8,783 nucleotides of DNA from Sulfurimonas sp. (GTDB lineage Bacteria; Campylobacterota; Campylobacteria; Campylobacterales; Sulfurimonadaceae), in NCBI GenBank assembly GCA_024762705.1, contig JANTGW010000033.1:1-8783 (forward strand), given 5' to 3'. Numbering within the stretch: position 1 is the first letter of the stretch; each line of letters starts with the position of its first letter. This document shows, piece by piece, positions 1-6,617 of this stretch. The notes beneath the pieces are model-generated. The model searched no databases, had not been told where the DNA came from, and saw only the letters and a list, made by a program, of their open reading frames with translations. The position numbers were made by a program, and so were the translations under genes.

Positions 1-140
1 AGTTTGACATTAAAGAGCGTAGGCATAATAAGAGTCAGTCCTGCAAACAAACAGATATTAGAGCTGAAAATAAAACCGTAATTATATTGACCATAGAGTA
101 GACCAAGTGCTGCAGCGAGTATAATTGAAAAGAGCTTCAT
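1..140 (-). CDS. 5' end of a permease-like membrane protein (partial, runs off the left edge)
   Basis: Only about 46 codons are present, starting at the ATG at 140-138, with the rest beyond the window. The N-terminus (MKLFSIILAAALGLLYGQ...) is a transmembrane helix followed by a short loop and a second hydrophobic stretch ending in LTLIMPTLFNVK. That layout resembles the start of arsenite / bile-acid-symporter superfamily permeases (ArsB/ACR3-like or BASS), where helix 2 ends in a similar 'MxPxxxNxK' pattern. This is recalled similarity, not an alignment. A good ribosome-binding site (AAAAGGA) lies about 6 nt upstream. The gene is co-directional with thiI, 58 nt downstream of its stop, but seems to have its own promoter between two palindromes, which suggests separate control. 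That it is a membrane protein is well supported; the substrate is not known. Confidence 0.6.
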   Translation of the reverse strand, partial: MKLFSIILAAALGLLYGQYNYGFIFSSNICLFAGLTLIMPTLFNVK

Positions 141-149
141 ATAATATCC

Positions 150-186
150 TTTTACATGTAAGAGCTTTTTTATTATACATGTAAAA
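150..186. repeat. 11-bp perfect inverted repeat made of two TACATGTA palindromes; candidate operator pair or RNA hairpin
   Basis: TTTTACATGTA (150-160) and TACATGTAAAA (176-186) are perfect reverse complements separated by 15 nt. Each arm is itself centred on the 8-bp palindrome TACATGTA (153-160 and 176-183), with centres 23 bp apart, about two helical turns. One copy overlaps the -10 box of the permease gene; the other lies just downstream of its predicted transcription start and abuts its ribosome-binding site. The layout is that of paired operators for a dimeric repressor. In a read-through thiI transcript the same bases could form an 11-bp AT-rich hairpin. There is no U-run after it, so it is a poor terminator. 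Confidence 0.55.
172..177 (-). promoter_or_regulatory. -10 box (TATAAT) for the left-edge permease gene
   Basis: Read on the minus strand this is a perfect TATAAT. It would start transcription near 165, about 25 nt before the ATG at 140. No convincing -35 hexamer is visible 17 nt upstream (the sequence there is AACTAC, at the thiI stop codon). This is common in Campylobacterota, whose main promoters often lack a conserved -35. The box overlaps the right-hand TACATGTA palindrome, so a bound repressor there would block it. Confidence 0.5.
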
Positions 187-198
187 TACTAATAGTAG

Positions 199-1641
199 TT
201 ATTGAGGGCGATATACCTGAATATTTTTATACCCTTTTGAATCTCTCAAATATTGTGCATGCAACTGGCTCATGATACCCTTGTCACAGTAAAAAAGGTA
301 CTTTTTATCTTGTGGCAGTTTTTCAAACTCTTTTTTTAGTTTGTGAAAAGGAATCTTTAGCGTTTCACATGAAGCTTCTATGCATTCATCTTCAGGGCGT
401 ATGTCTATGACTACATACTCTTCAGTACTGAGGTCATTGACAACATTTATTGGTGCCAGATTCGCTACATCATCCACAATTTCATCAATATTGAGATATT
501 GAGCATCATCTATGGCTTTATCTAGAACATCGTAGTTGAATTTTTCTGCCACTTTTTCCATACGTTTGAAGGAACCGTGAGTAATTGGATTTTGAGAGAT
601 GACACCACAGTATTCGGGCATGTTTTCTGCAAAATGGCGTGTGCCTATTTCATTTGCTATAGATATGATTTCAGGTTTGTTCATGGTAGCAAGAGGGCGC
701 AGAATAAGTTTGTTTGTCACCTGGTCAATGAGCGCAAGATTACGGAGTGTCTGGCTTGACACCTGCGCTACACTCTCTCCAGTGACAAGTGCATCTATTT
801 CCATGCTATCTGCTACTTTTTCTGAAGCAATGAGCATTAAGCGTTTTAATGTGACACCCATGTAAGTTGGCGGAGTGGATCGAAAGATCTCTTCGATAAC
901 ATCATCAAAAGGAACAGAGATGAATTTTACTTTATGCGAAGATCCAAACTTGTTCCAAAGATAGAGTGCAACTTGTTTTACGCCTATTTCATGGGCCATA
1001 CCACCGAGATTAAAGAAGATAAAATGTGTTTTTATTCCTCTTTTCATAGTCAAGTATGATGCTACTGTTGAATCAAAACCACCCGACATAAGTGAAAGAA
1101 TGTCACCTTGTGTACCGATAGGAAAACCGCTAAGCCCTTTGTATTTTGTTGAAATGAAGTTAAGCTGATCTTGTATAAGCTCCATCTGAATAGTTACATC
1201 AGGGTTTTTCAGTGAAACATTTTTTGCTTTTGAATTAGCTAAAAGATGACCACCTACTGTTTTTTCGATGTCAATAGAACTAAAATCATGTTTTCCACTG
1301 CGTTTTACTCTTACGACAAAGGTTTTGTCCTCAAGTGAGTCAGCTGTAAGTTCACGAACTTTCGTTTTGATCTTCTCAAGAGTATCCATGCCGTTAAACT
1401 GCAAGACTTCAAGTATCTGCTCAATTCCGGGTGTGTCTAAAAGTTTTTGTCTTACTTCAGGCAAAACGCTTTTAGGGGTAAAGACCTCGATTTTGTCTGA
1501 GTATTTTTTTACTTCTATTTCAGGGTTTATGCGTTGTAAGATAGTAAGAAGATTATTGTAAAGCTGCCCGACCATCTGACGTTTTGCAGATGATCCTTTT
1601 ATCATGATCTCAGGAAAAAGTTTTAGTATGAATTTTTGCAA
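199..1641 (-). CDS. thiI: tRNA 4-thiouridine synthase / thiamine-thiazole sulfurtransferase with rhodanese domain
   Basis: This 480-residue protein is close to the E. coli ThiI length (482). ThiI adenylates U8 of tRNA with ATP and transfers sulfur from an IscS-type persulfide to give 4-thiouridine; the rhodanese form also supplies sulfur for the thiamine thiazole. The visible order is an N-terminal ferredoxin-like and THUMP region (about 1-170), the PP-loop SGGFDS (186-191), VTGESVAQVSSQT (286-298), PEYCGVIS with Cys345, and a C-terminal rhodanese domain (about 400-480) with Cys452 in LFYCDKGIMSQ. Cys345 and Cys452 match the E. coli pair Cys344/Cys456. The start is TTG, with AAAGG 8 nt upstream overlapping the adk stop; adk ends only 11 nt earlier, so the two are probably translated in concert. 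All key residues are present, so it should be active in both roles. Confidence 0.95.
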   Translation of the reverse strand: MQKFILKLFPEIMIKGSSAKRQMVGQLYNNLLTILQRINPEIEVKKYSDKIEVFTPKSVLPEVRQKLLDTPGIEQILEVLQFNGMDTLEKIKTKVRELTADSLEDKTFVVRVKRSGKHDFSSIDIEKTVGGHLLANSKAKNVSLKNPDVTIQMELIQDQLNFISTKYKGLSGFPIGTQGDILSLMSGGFDSTVASYLTMKRGIKTHFIFFNLGGMAHEIGVKQVALYLWNKFGSSHKVKFISVPFDDVIEEIFRSTPPTYMGVTLKRLMLIASEKVADSMEIDALVTGESVAQVSSQTLRNLALIDQVTNKLILRPLATMNKPEIISIANEIGTRHFAENMPEYCGVISQNPITHGSFKRMEKVAEKFNYDVLDKAIDDAQYLNIDEIVDDVANLAPINVVNDLSTEEYVVIDIRPEDECIEASCETLKIPFHKLKKEFEKLPQDKKYLFYCDKGIMSQLHAQYLRDSKGYKNIQVYRPQ

Positions 1642-1649
1642 GTGCAGAA

Positions 1650-1654
1650 CCTTT
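1650..1654 (-). promoter_or_regulatory. Ribosome-binding site of thiI (supports the TTG start)
   Basis: AAAGG on the minus strand lies 8 nt before the TTG at 1641-1639 and overlaps the adk stop codon (TAA at 1655-1653). No in-frame ATG occurs near the expected N-terminus (MQKFILKLFPEI is the conserved beginning), so the TTG is the credible start. Confidence 0.6.
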
Positions 1655-2231
1655 AGATTTTTGTTCGAATGAAAGCTTCCATCTCAGAGACGATTGTTTC
1701 AATACTACCTTCGCCTGAAATGACTTTTAATATTCCTTTTTTGGTATAAAAATCTCTAATCTCTTCTAAAGGTTCAGTATATACACGCATACGGTTATTA
1801 AAAACTTCATTCTTGTCATCTGCACCACGTGCACGTCCAAGGACTCTTTCACGAGCAGTCTCTTCACTGACTCTGACCTCAATGACGCTGACAAGCTCAA
1901 TATCTTTATGTTCTTGCAGATATTTGTCAAGTTCTAGCATCTGTTCGATACTGCGTGGATAGCCATCGATGACAATGATATCTGTAGGTGATGATTTGAT
2001 GGCATTTATAATAGTTTCTATAACAATGTTTATAGGAACTATTTCACCTTTAGATATGTACTTATTTATCTCTTTTCCACGTTCGCTGCCACTTGCAACT
2101 TCTGCACGAAGCATATCTCCGGTAGAGTAGTGTGTAATGTTTTCATTATGCGCGGCAATAAGTTCGGCATCTGTCGTCTTACCGGAGCCAGGTGCTCCGA
2201 TAATTAAAAATAGTTTCTTTGTTTTAGACAT
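1653..2231 (-). CDS. adk: Adenylate kinase, short (non-zinc LID) form
   Basis: Cytosolic enzyme interconverting ATP + AMP and 2 ADP, essential for adenylate balance. At 192 residues it is the short type, about 20 residues less than E. coli Adk. Visible motifs are the P-loop GAPGSGKT (12-19), the AMP-binding YSTGDMLR (35-42), DGYPRS (89-94; Tyr replaces the more usual Phe), and a short LID with R-A-R-G-A-D-D (133-139) and no zinc cysteines, followed by NNRMRVY. The ATG directly abuts the aspS stop (TAAATG) and no Shine-Dalgarno sequence is visible upstream. Translation therefore probably depends on ribosomes finishing aspS. It sits between aspS and thiI in one transcription unit. Confidence 0.95.
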   Translation of the reverse strand: MSKTKKLFLIIGAPGSGKTTDAELIAAHNENITHYSTGDMLRAEVASGSERGKEINKYISKGEIVPINIVIETIINAIKSSPTDIIVIDGYPRSIEQMLELDKYLQEHKDIELVSVIEVRVSEETARERVLGRARGADDKNEVFNNRMRVYTEPLEEIRDFYTKKGILKVISGEGSIETIVSEMEAFIRTKI

Positions 2232-3986
2232 TTATTTTGCTTGCTCACGAAGACGAATATGCAGGTCACGAAGTTGCTGATTGTCAACAGGACTTGGTGC
2301 TTTTGTAAGTAAACAAGATGCTTTTTGTGTTTTAGGGAATGCAATAACATCACGGATACTTGATTTTTTAGTCAGAAGCATAATGAGTCTGTCAAAACCA
2401 AGTGCAAAACCACCATGTGGAGGTGCACCAAATTTAAGAGCATCTAAAAGGAAGCCGAATTTTTCCTGGGCTTCTTCTTCTTCAATACCAAGAAGTTTAA
2501 ATACCTCTTCTTGAATCTCTTCTTTATGAATACGAATAGATCCACCACCAAGTTCCGTACCGTTAAGAACGATGTCATAAGCAATAGATTCTATTTCTTC
2601 CACATCATCCTTATCTGTATCTTTTGGCATAGTAAATGGATGGTGGAGAGCTTTTACGCGACCATCTTCAATCTCAAACATCGGAAAGTCAACTACCCAT
2701 ACAAATTCATAGGCATCTTCATCTATAAGATTCATTTTTTCATGTTCTGCGATAAAGTTTCTAAATCTTCCCATGTAATCCCATACGACTTTTTTCTCTC
2801 CGGCACCGAAGAAAACAACATCTCCGACTTCAAGTTCAGTTCTTTCGATGATAAGCTTTATATCACCTTCTGAGAAAAATTTAGTAAGCGGACCTTTAAG
2901 ACCGTCTTCTTTCATTTGGAAGTATCCCAGTCCATGTGCACCGAATTTACGTACAAAATCTTCAAAACCTTTCATTTCACGTTTTGAAAATATAAGATCT
3001 GCACCAGGAACTTTTAGCGCTTTAATACGGTTTACATGCGGCTTTTTAGCAATGTTCGTAAAGATCTCATTGTCACATCTCTCAAAGATATCAATAACGT
3101 CTACCATTTTAAGGTCATATCTCAAGTCTGGTTTATCAGAACCATACCATTCCATAGCATCTTTGTATGTAATACGGTTAAAAGGAGGTTTAACTTCAAC
3201 ACCACAAGCACTAAACATAGCTGTAAGAAGGTCTTCAGCTACTTTGATGACATCCTCTTGATTACAAAAGCTCATCTCGACATCTATTTGAGTAAATTCA
3301 GGCTGACGGTCAGCTCTTAAGTCTTCATCACGGAAACATTTTGCGATTTGAAAATATCTGTCAAATCCACCAACCATCAAAAGTTGTTTGAAAAGCTGCG
3401 GTGATTGCGGAAGTGCATAAAATTCACCATTATGTACACGAGAAGGAACAAGATAGTCTCTCGCACCTTCGGGTGTAGATTTTGTAAGAATAGGCGTTTC
3501 AACTTCTAAAAATCCATTTTCATCAAGAATGTTTCTAGCAGCGATCGCCGCTTTTGAACGCAGACGAAATACCTCAAACATGTCAGGGTCACGTAGTTCT
3601 AAGTAACGGTATTTTAAGCGAGTTTCTTCACCAACATTTTTGTCACCTATGACAAATGGAACAGGTGCAGATTTGTTTTCAATAGTAAGTTCTGTAACAA
3701 CAATCTCAATAGCACCTGTTTTTAAACGAGGATTTGTTAATCCTTCACCGCGAAGACGGACTTTTCCTTTGGCTATTAGAACATACTCATCACGAACATT
3801 ATTTGCAACGGCATGTGCTTCTTTTGAATCTTCAGGGTCACATGTAAGCTGAATAAGCCCTGTTTTATCACGTAAATCTATGAAAATGATTCCACCGTGG
3901 TCACGATAGTTATTTGCCCAACCAGTCAGTACGACATCTTCTCCAACATTTGTTTCATTTAAATCTGTACAGTAATGAGTTCTCAA
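2232..3986 (-). CDS. aspS: Aspartyl-tRNA synthetase, probably the non-discriminating (Asp/Asn) type
   Basis: Class II synthetase charging tRNA-Asp. The chosen start is the TTG at 3986-3984, giving [11 protein letters not shown] and 584 residues, close to E. coli (590). An open frame extends 20 codons further upstream to 4046, but that stretch contains the promoter and has no family similarity. Domains: anticodon-binding OB-fold (about 1-105), motif 1 region with [15 protein letters not shown] (171-185), [10 protein letters not shown] (194-203), motif 2 [16 protein letters not shown] (218-233), the bacterial GAD insertion (about 290-420), GGGSIRIH (480-487), and motif 3 GFALGFDRL (526-534). 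His30 in RDHGG and Gly82 in RGEG match the residues associated with bacterial enzymes that also charge tRNA-Asn; E. coli has Leu and Lys there. First gene of the aspS-adk-thiI unit. Confidence 0.96.
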   Translation of the reverse strand: MRTHYCTDLNETNVGEDVVLTGWANNYRDHGGIIFIDLRDKTGLIQLTCDPEDSKEAHAVANNVRDEYVLIAKGKVRLRGEGLTNPRLKTGAIEIVVTELTIENKSAPVPFVIGDKNVGEETRLKYRYLELRDPDMFEVFRLRSKAAIAARNILDENGFLEVETPILTKSTPEGARDYLVPSRVHNGEFYALPQSPQLFKQLLMVGGFDRYFQIAKCFRDEDLRADRQPEFTQIDVEMSFCNQEDVIKVAEDLLTAMFSACGVEVKPPFNRITYKDAMEWYGSDKPDLRYDLKMVDVIDIFERCDNEIFTNIAKKPHVNRIKALKVPGADLIFSKREMKGFEDFVRKFGAHGLGYFQMKEDGLKGPLTKFFSEGDIKLIIERTELEVGDVVFFGAGEKKVVWDYMGRFRNFIAEHEKMNLIDEDAYEFVWVVDFPMFEIEDGRVKALHHPFTMPKDTDKDDVEEIESIAYDIVLNGTELGGGSIRIHKEEIQEEVFKLLGIEEEEAQEKFGFLLDALKFGAPPHGGFALGFDRLIMLLTKKSSIRDVIAFPKTQKASCLLTKAPSPVDNQQLRDLHIRLREQAK

Positions 3987-3995
3987 AATATAGAG

Positions 3996-3999
3996 TCCT
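3996..3999 (-). promoter_or_regulatory. Ribosome-binding site of aspS (decides the TTG start)
   Basis: AGGA on the minus strand lies 9 nt before the TTG at 3986-3984 and within the predicted 24-nt leader. The alternative upstream start near 4046 has no such site and falls inside the -35 box, so it could not be in the transcript. Confidence 0.65.
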
Positions 4000-4017
4000 A
4001 TATAAATAATTTTCGCG

Positions 4018-4046
4018 ATTATACCTAAATATAGTATAATTGACAA
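4018..4046 (-). promoter_or_regulatory. Sigma-70 type promoter of aspS-adk-thiI
   Basis: On the minus strand TTGTCA (4046-4041, 5 of 6 to consensus) and a perfect TATAAT (4023-4018) are separated by exactly 17 nt. Transcription should begin near 4011, leaving a leader of about 24 nt before the aspS TTG. This is one of the two best full promoters in the window, and it is almost fully superimposed on the divergent nadK promoter. Confidence 0.75.
4035..4040 (+). promoter_or_regulatory. -10 box (TATAAT) of nadK
   Basis: A perfect TATAAT on the plus strand, with a predicted start near 4047, about 23 nt before the nadK TTG at 4070. The -35 position (about 4012-4017, TTCGCG) is poor and would touch the aspS -10 box. 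The box lies within the aspS spacer and directly abuts the aspS -35. The first T of the alternative upstream nadK TTG (4040-4042) is the last base of this box, which rules that start out for this transcript. Confidence 0.65.
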
Positions 4047-4069
4047 AATATTCCTATAAAAGAGCCAAG

Positions 4070-4924
4070 TTGGAAAAAAAAATAATTAAAAAAATCGGTG
4101 TGATTTTACGACCGTCTACTCCCGAGTTAAAAGAGAGCTATTTTAAGCTTGAGAAAATTTTTAAAAAATATGACATTAATGTCACTATAGAAAGCATAAG
4201 TGGAGGAATGATAGGTCTGATGGGTATGGAGTTTGATTTACTTTGTCAAAACTGTGATGCTTTGGTTACACTCGGTGGAGATGGGACGCTTATTTCTGTT
4301 GTGAGACGTTCTTTTAGGTATGATATTCCTGTGTTTGGAATTTATGCAGGAAGTTTGGGCTTTTTGGCAGATATAAATCTTGACGAACTTGATGAATTTG
4401 TATCAAATCTGACAAAAGGAAACTACAGGCTGGACGAACGTTCCATACTTGAAGCACAATTTGTACAGAATTCCAAGGAAGTAATCTTGTATGCTTTTAA
4501 TGATATTGTAGTAACACGTCCGTCTGTGTCAAATATGATACATGTAGAAACATTGGTGGATTCAAAAGCTTTCAATACTTATTATGGTGATGGTGTCATA
4601 GTTTCAACACCGACAGGCTCAACGGCATATAATCTTTCAGCAGGAGGACCTGTACTTTTCCCTTTGACCAATGTTTTTGCTCTTACACCTATTTGTCCAC
4701 ACTCATTGACACAAAGACCCGTTGTTCTTCCTGGAGAATTTTCCATAGAAATGAAAACACCGCAGGATAAAGCACTTGTGATAATTGACGGTCAAGATAA
4801 ACTTGAACTTGAAATAGGGCAGAGCATACATATTCAACTGGCAGAAAAAAGAGTTAAGCTCATTCACAGAGAAGAGTTTAACTATTTTGATGTATTGAAA
4901 GAAAAACTTAACTGGGGTGATTAG
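4070..4924 (+). CDS. nadK: NAD kinase
   Basis: Phosphorylates NAD to NADP using ATP or polyphosphate in the cytosol. With the TTG at 4070 the protein is 284 residues ([16 protein letters not shown]...), in line with Campylobacter NadK. Key motifs: LGGDGT (68-73), which holds the catalytic Asp, AFND (142-145), [19 protein letters not shown] (172-190) and VIIDGQ (247-252). The C-terminus ends in LKEKLNWGD, much like the epsilonproteobacterial family ending in LHWGN. A longer frame begins at a TTG at 4040, but that codon overlaps the -10 box. A weak ribosome-binding site (AAAAGAG, 4058-4064) lies 5 nt before 4070. A run of nine A's (4074-4082) follows the start. It diverges from aspS and its stop overlaps the converging membrane-protein gene by 4 nt. 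Confidence 0.93.
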   Translation: MEKKIIKKIGVILRPSTPELKESYFKLEKIFKKYDINVTIESISGGMIGLMGMEFDLLCQNCDALVTLGGDGTLISVVRRSFRYDIPVFGIYAGSLGFLADINLDELDEFVSNLTKGNYRLDERSILEAQFVQNSKEVILYAFNDIVVTRPSVSNMIHVETLVDSKAFNTYYGDGVIVSTPTGSTAYNLSAGGPVLFPLTNVFALTPICPHSLTQRPVVLPGEFSIEMKTPQDKALVIIDGQDKLELEIGQSIHIQLAEKRVKLIHREEFNYFDVLKEKLNWGD

Positions 4925-5511
4925 TCTATATTGATATTTGAAGAACTATCAGAGTTCTTTTTGATCATTCTTCTGATCTGCTCTGCCGAATAAGATTTTT
5001 GGACAGGGTTTTCATTAAGCAGATCAAACCTTATCTGTACAGTTAGTTTCCCCAGTGCTTCAGCAAGCGCATGGTCATCATCGCTAAGTGTGCCATCTTT
5101 TGAAAGTTCAGAAACTACTTTTAAAAAATTATTATATTCATGAAGTACAGTGGGAGAGGCAAATATTGCAAGTCTATGAGTCACAAATTGTAGTTTTGTG
5201 ATGTCTTTATCTGTTAAAAGTGCTTCATCGGACATACTCTCCATAAGATCTAAAAGTTTTTCATATGTGGCCGCTTTAAGATCCAAAAATTTTATATTTT
5301 GTTCTTTTTCAATTTCCACCTCAGTTTGTTTATTAAGTAAGAGTGCCGTAATGAAAACCGTTGCAATTGTCCCAAGTATTATAAGAACGATCTCTTGTGT
5401 AAACGGTGTTGAGTCCGTTACTTTGTAGGCATATCGTAAATAAGCATAGCCCGCTATGAGTGTGATAAAAGTTAAAATAAGATAGAGCAGTTTTTTTGTA
5501 GAATTGTTCAT
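4921..5511 (-). CDS. Unrecognised inner-membrane protein with two transmembrane helices and a cytoplasmic helical domain
   Basis: I do not recognise this 196-residue protein as a named family. It shows two hydrophobic helices (about 8-27 and 40-60) separated by a short polar loop. A charged, helix-rich region (61-165) follows, beginning KQTEVEIEKEQNIKFLDLK, and then a Ser/Asn-rich tail. Lysines at 6-7 and the charged stretch after helix 2 suggest both termini are cytoplasmic. There are no cysteines and no catalytic-looking motif. A 'membrane hairpin plus helical domain' of this kind is common among uncharacterised bacterial proteins, so a scaffold or sensor role is only a guess. The ATG at 5511-5509 is preceded by AAGG about 10 nt upstream and an extended -10 promoter. 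It converges on nadK and diverges from the deacetylase. Confidence 0.8.
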   Translation of the reverse strand: MNNSTKKLLYLILTFITLIAGYAYLRYAYKVTDSTPFTQEIVLIILGTIATVFITALLLNKQTEVEIEKEQNIKFLDLKAATYEKLLDLMESMSDEALLTDKDITKLQFVTHRLAIFASPTVLHEYNNFLKVVSELSKDGTLSDDDHALAEALGKLTVQIRFDLLNENPVQKSYSAEQIRRMIKKNSDSSSNINID

Positions 5512-5533
5512 TGTGTTTATACCTTCAAATTAG

Positions 5534-5542
5534 TGTTATAAT
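5534..5542 (+). promoter_or_regulatory. Extended -10 promoter (TGTTATAAT) of the polysaccharide deacetylase gene
   Basis: TGTTATAAT on the plus strand matches the extended -10 consensus perfectly. Transcription would begin near 5549, leaving a short leader that carries the AAAGGGA ribosome-binding site and the ATG at 5565. It overlaps the divergent promoter of the neighbouring membrane-protein gene. Confidence 0.6.
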
Positions 5543-5549
5543 TATAGCA
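5541..5549 (-). promoter_or_regulatory. Extended -10 promoter (TGCTATAAT) of the two-helix membrane protein gene
   Basis: Read on the minus strand this is TGCTATAAT, a perfect TGnTATAAT extended -10. The predicted start is near 5534, about 23 nt before the ATG at 5511. The -35 region is weak, as expected for an extended -10. Its TATAAT (5546-5541) shares two bases with the opposing TATAAT of the deacetylase promoter. Confidence 0.6.
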
Positions 5550-5550
5550 A

Positions 5551-5557
5551 AAAGGGA
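5551..5557 (+). promoter_or_regulatory. Ribosome-binding site of the deacetylase gene (decides its ATG)
   Basis: AAAGGGA, 7 nt before the ATG at 5565-5567, is the strongest Shine-Dalgarno match on the plus strand here. It fixes the start inside a longer open frame that begins upstream at 5511. Confidence 0.7.
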
Positions 5558-5564
5558 TAGAAAC

Positions 5565-6617
5565 ATGTTTCAAAGAATGTTTTTGTATATATTTATAGTG
5601 ATTTTTTTGCAGAGCGGATTGCTTGGTATGCAAAAGCATGCAGTTGTACTACAGTATCATAGATTTGATGAGAATAAATACTCAACTACCAGTATACCTA
5701 TGAAGCTCTTTACACAGCAAATTGAGTATTTATTGCGTAACAATTACACAATTTGGCCATTTTCAAAAGTAGTTCGATATTTGTCAAATGATAAAGAACT
5801 TCCAGATAAAACGGTTTGTATTACGATAGATGATGCATATAAGAGTATCTACACAAATGCTTATCCTTTATTGAAAAAACATAAACTTCCCTTTACTATA
5901 TTTGTAAATTCAGTACCTGTTGTACATGAGTCTCCATTTTATCTTACCTGGGATGAGATGCGTGAAATGGGAAGATTTGGCGCAGAATATGCCAATCATA
6001 CCTATTCGCATCAATATCTTGTCAGAGATGGTATAAAAGATCCGAAAAACTATAAAAAGCATGTTGTAAAAGAACTTGAGTTATGTGAAAAAAAGATAGA
6101 GAAAGAGTTAGGAAAATATGTCTGTACTCATCCAAAAATGTTGGCTTATCCTTTTGGTGAATATGACAAGAAGCTGATGAAAACAGTAAAGGAACTAGGC
6201 TATATTGGTATAGCGCAAAATTCTGCTCCTATATCAAGTGAAAGTAATTTTATGGCTTTAACAAGGTTTCCAATGACGGGAGCTTTTGGAAAGATGGAAC
6301 AGTTTAAGTTGAAAATAAATACACTGCCTTTACCTTTAAAAAGTATTTCAAATGAAGATACGCTTGTTAGTAAATCCAACAATCCTCCTTCGTTAACTTT
6401 AAAACTCAAAAAACCACTTAAAAATATGCAGTGTTTTACAGCTGATGGAAAAAAGATCACTATGGAGTGGCTAAGTGATACAAAAGTGAAAATACAATCA
6501 GATCTGCCTTTAGAGTATCCAAGAAACCATTATACATGTACAGCCCATGCAAAAGGTAATGCATGGTACTGGCACAGTCATTTATGGGTTATCTTAGAAG
6601 AAAAGACTACTGAGTAA
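5565..6617 (+). CDS. Exported polysaccharide deacetylase (NodB / CE4 fold)
   Basis: Predicted metal-dependent de-N-acetylase acting outside the cytoplasm on an N-acetylated glycan. The 350-residue protein opens with a hydrophobic segment (about 5-21) that is a signal peptide or anchor; no lipobox or clear AxA cleavage site is seen. The start of the mature part, VLQYHRF (28-34), is typical of PgaB-like deacetylases. NodB motif 1 is TIDDAY (87-92) with Asp89 as likely base and Asp90 as metal ligand. Motif 2 is NHTYSH (144-149) with His145 and His149. Motif 3 is LAYPFGEYD (193-201). Residues from about 255 on form an extra, probably beta-rich, C-terminal domain I do not recognise. The glycan is unknown. 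The frame continues upstream to 5511, but that part lies in the promoter. The 3' end overlaps the converging amrB by 11 nt. Confidence 0.88.
   Translation: MFQRMFLYIFIVIFLQSGLLGMQKHAVVLQYHRFDENKYSTTSIPMKLFTQQIEYLLRNNYTIWPFSKVVRYLSNDKELPDKTVCITIDDAYKSIYTNAYPLLKKHKLPFTIFVNSVPVVHESPFYLTWDEMREMGRFGAEYANHTYSHQYLVRDGIKDPKNYKKHVVKELELCEKKIEKELGKYVCTHPKMLAYPFGEYDKKLMKTVKELGYIGIAQNSAPISSESNFMALTRFPMTGAFGKMEQFKLKINTLPLPLKSISNEDTLVSKSNNPPSLTLKLKKPLKNMQCFTADGKKITMEWLSDTKVKIQSDLPLEYPRNHYTCTAHAKGNAWYWHSHLWVILEEKTTE

Noticed and set aside
150..186. The inverted repeat as the thiI terminator
   Set aside because: The stem is very AT-rich, the loop is 15 nt and no T-run follows in the minus-strand direction.
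577..1561. Plus-strand open frames within thiI
   Set aside because: They are antisense to the conserved PP-loop and neighbouring ThiI motifs, and have no promoter or ribosome-binding site.
2281..3852. Several open frames on the plus strand inside aspS
   Set aside because: They are antisense to strongly conserved synthetase motifs, lack ribosome-binding sites and have improbable composition.
3987..4046. A 20-residue N-terminal extension of aspS from an ATG or near-start at 4046
   Set aside because: It covers the aspS -10 and -35 boxes, has no family similarity, and the TTG at 3986 has a ribosome-binding site and the conserved MRTHYC start.
4040..4069. A TTG at 4040 as the nadK start
   Set aside because: Its first base is the last base of the TATAAT box, so it lies upstream of the predicted transcript start; the TTG at 4070 gives the family length.
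5511..5564. Eighteen extra N-terminal residues of the deacetylase
   Set aside because: They lie across the divergent promoters; AAAGGGA 7 nt before the ATG at 5565 and the signal peptide beginning there fix the start.
6200..6460. An 86-residue minus-strand frame inside the deacetylase
   Set aside because: It is the antisense of the deacetylase catalytic and C-terminal region, with no initiation signals.
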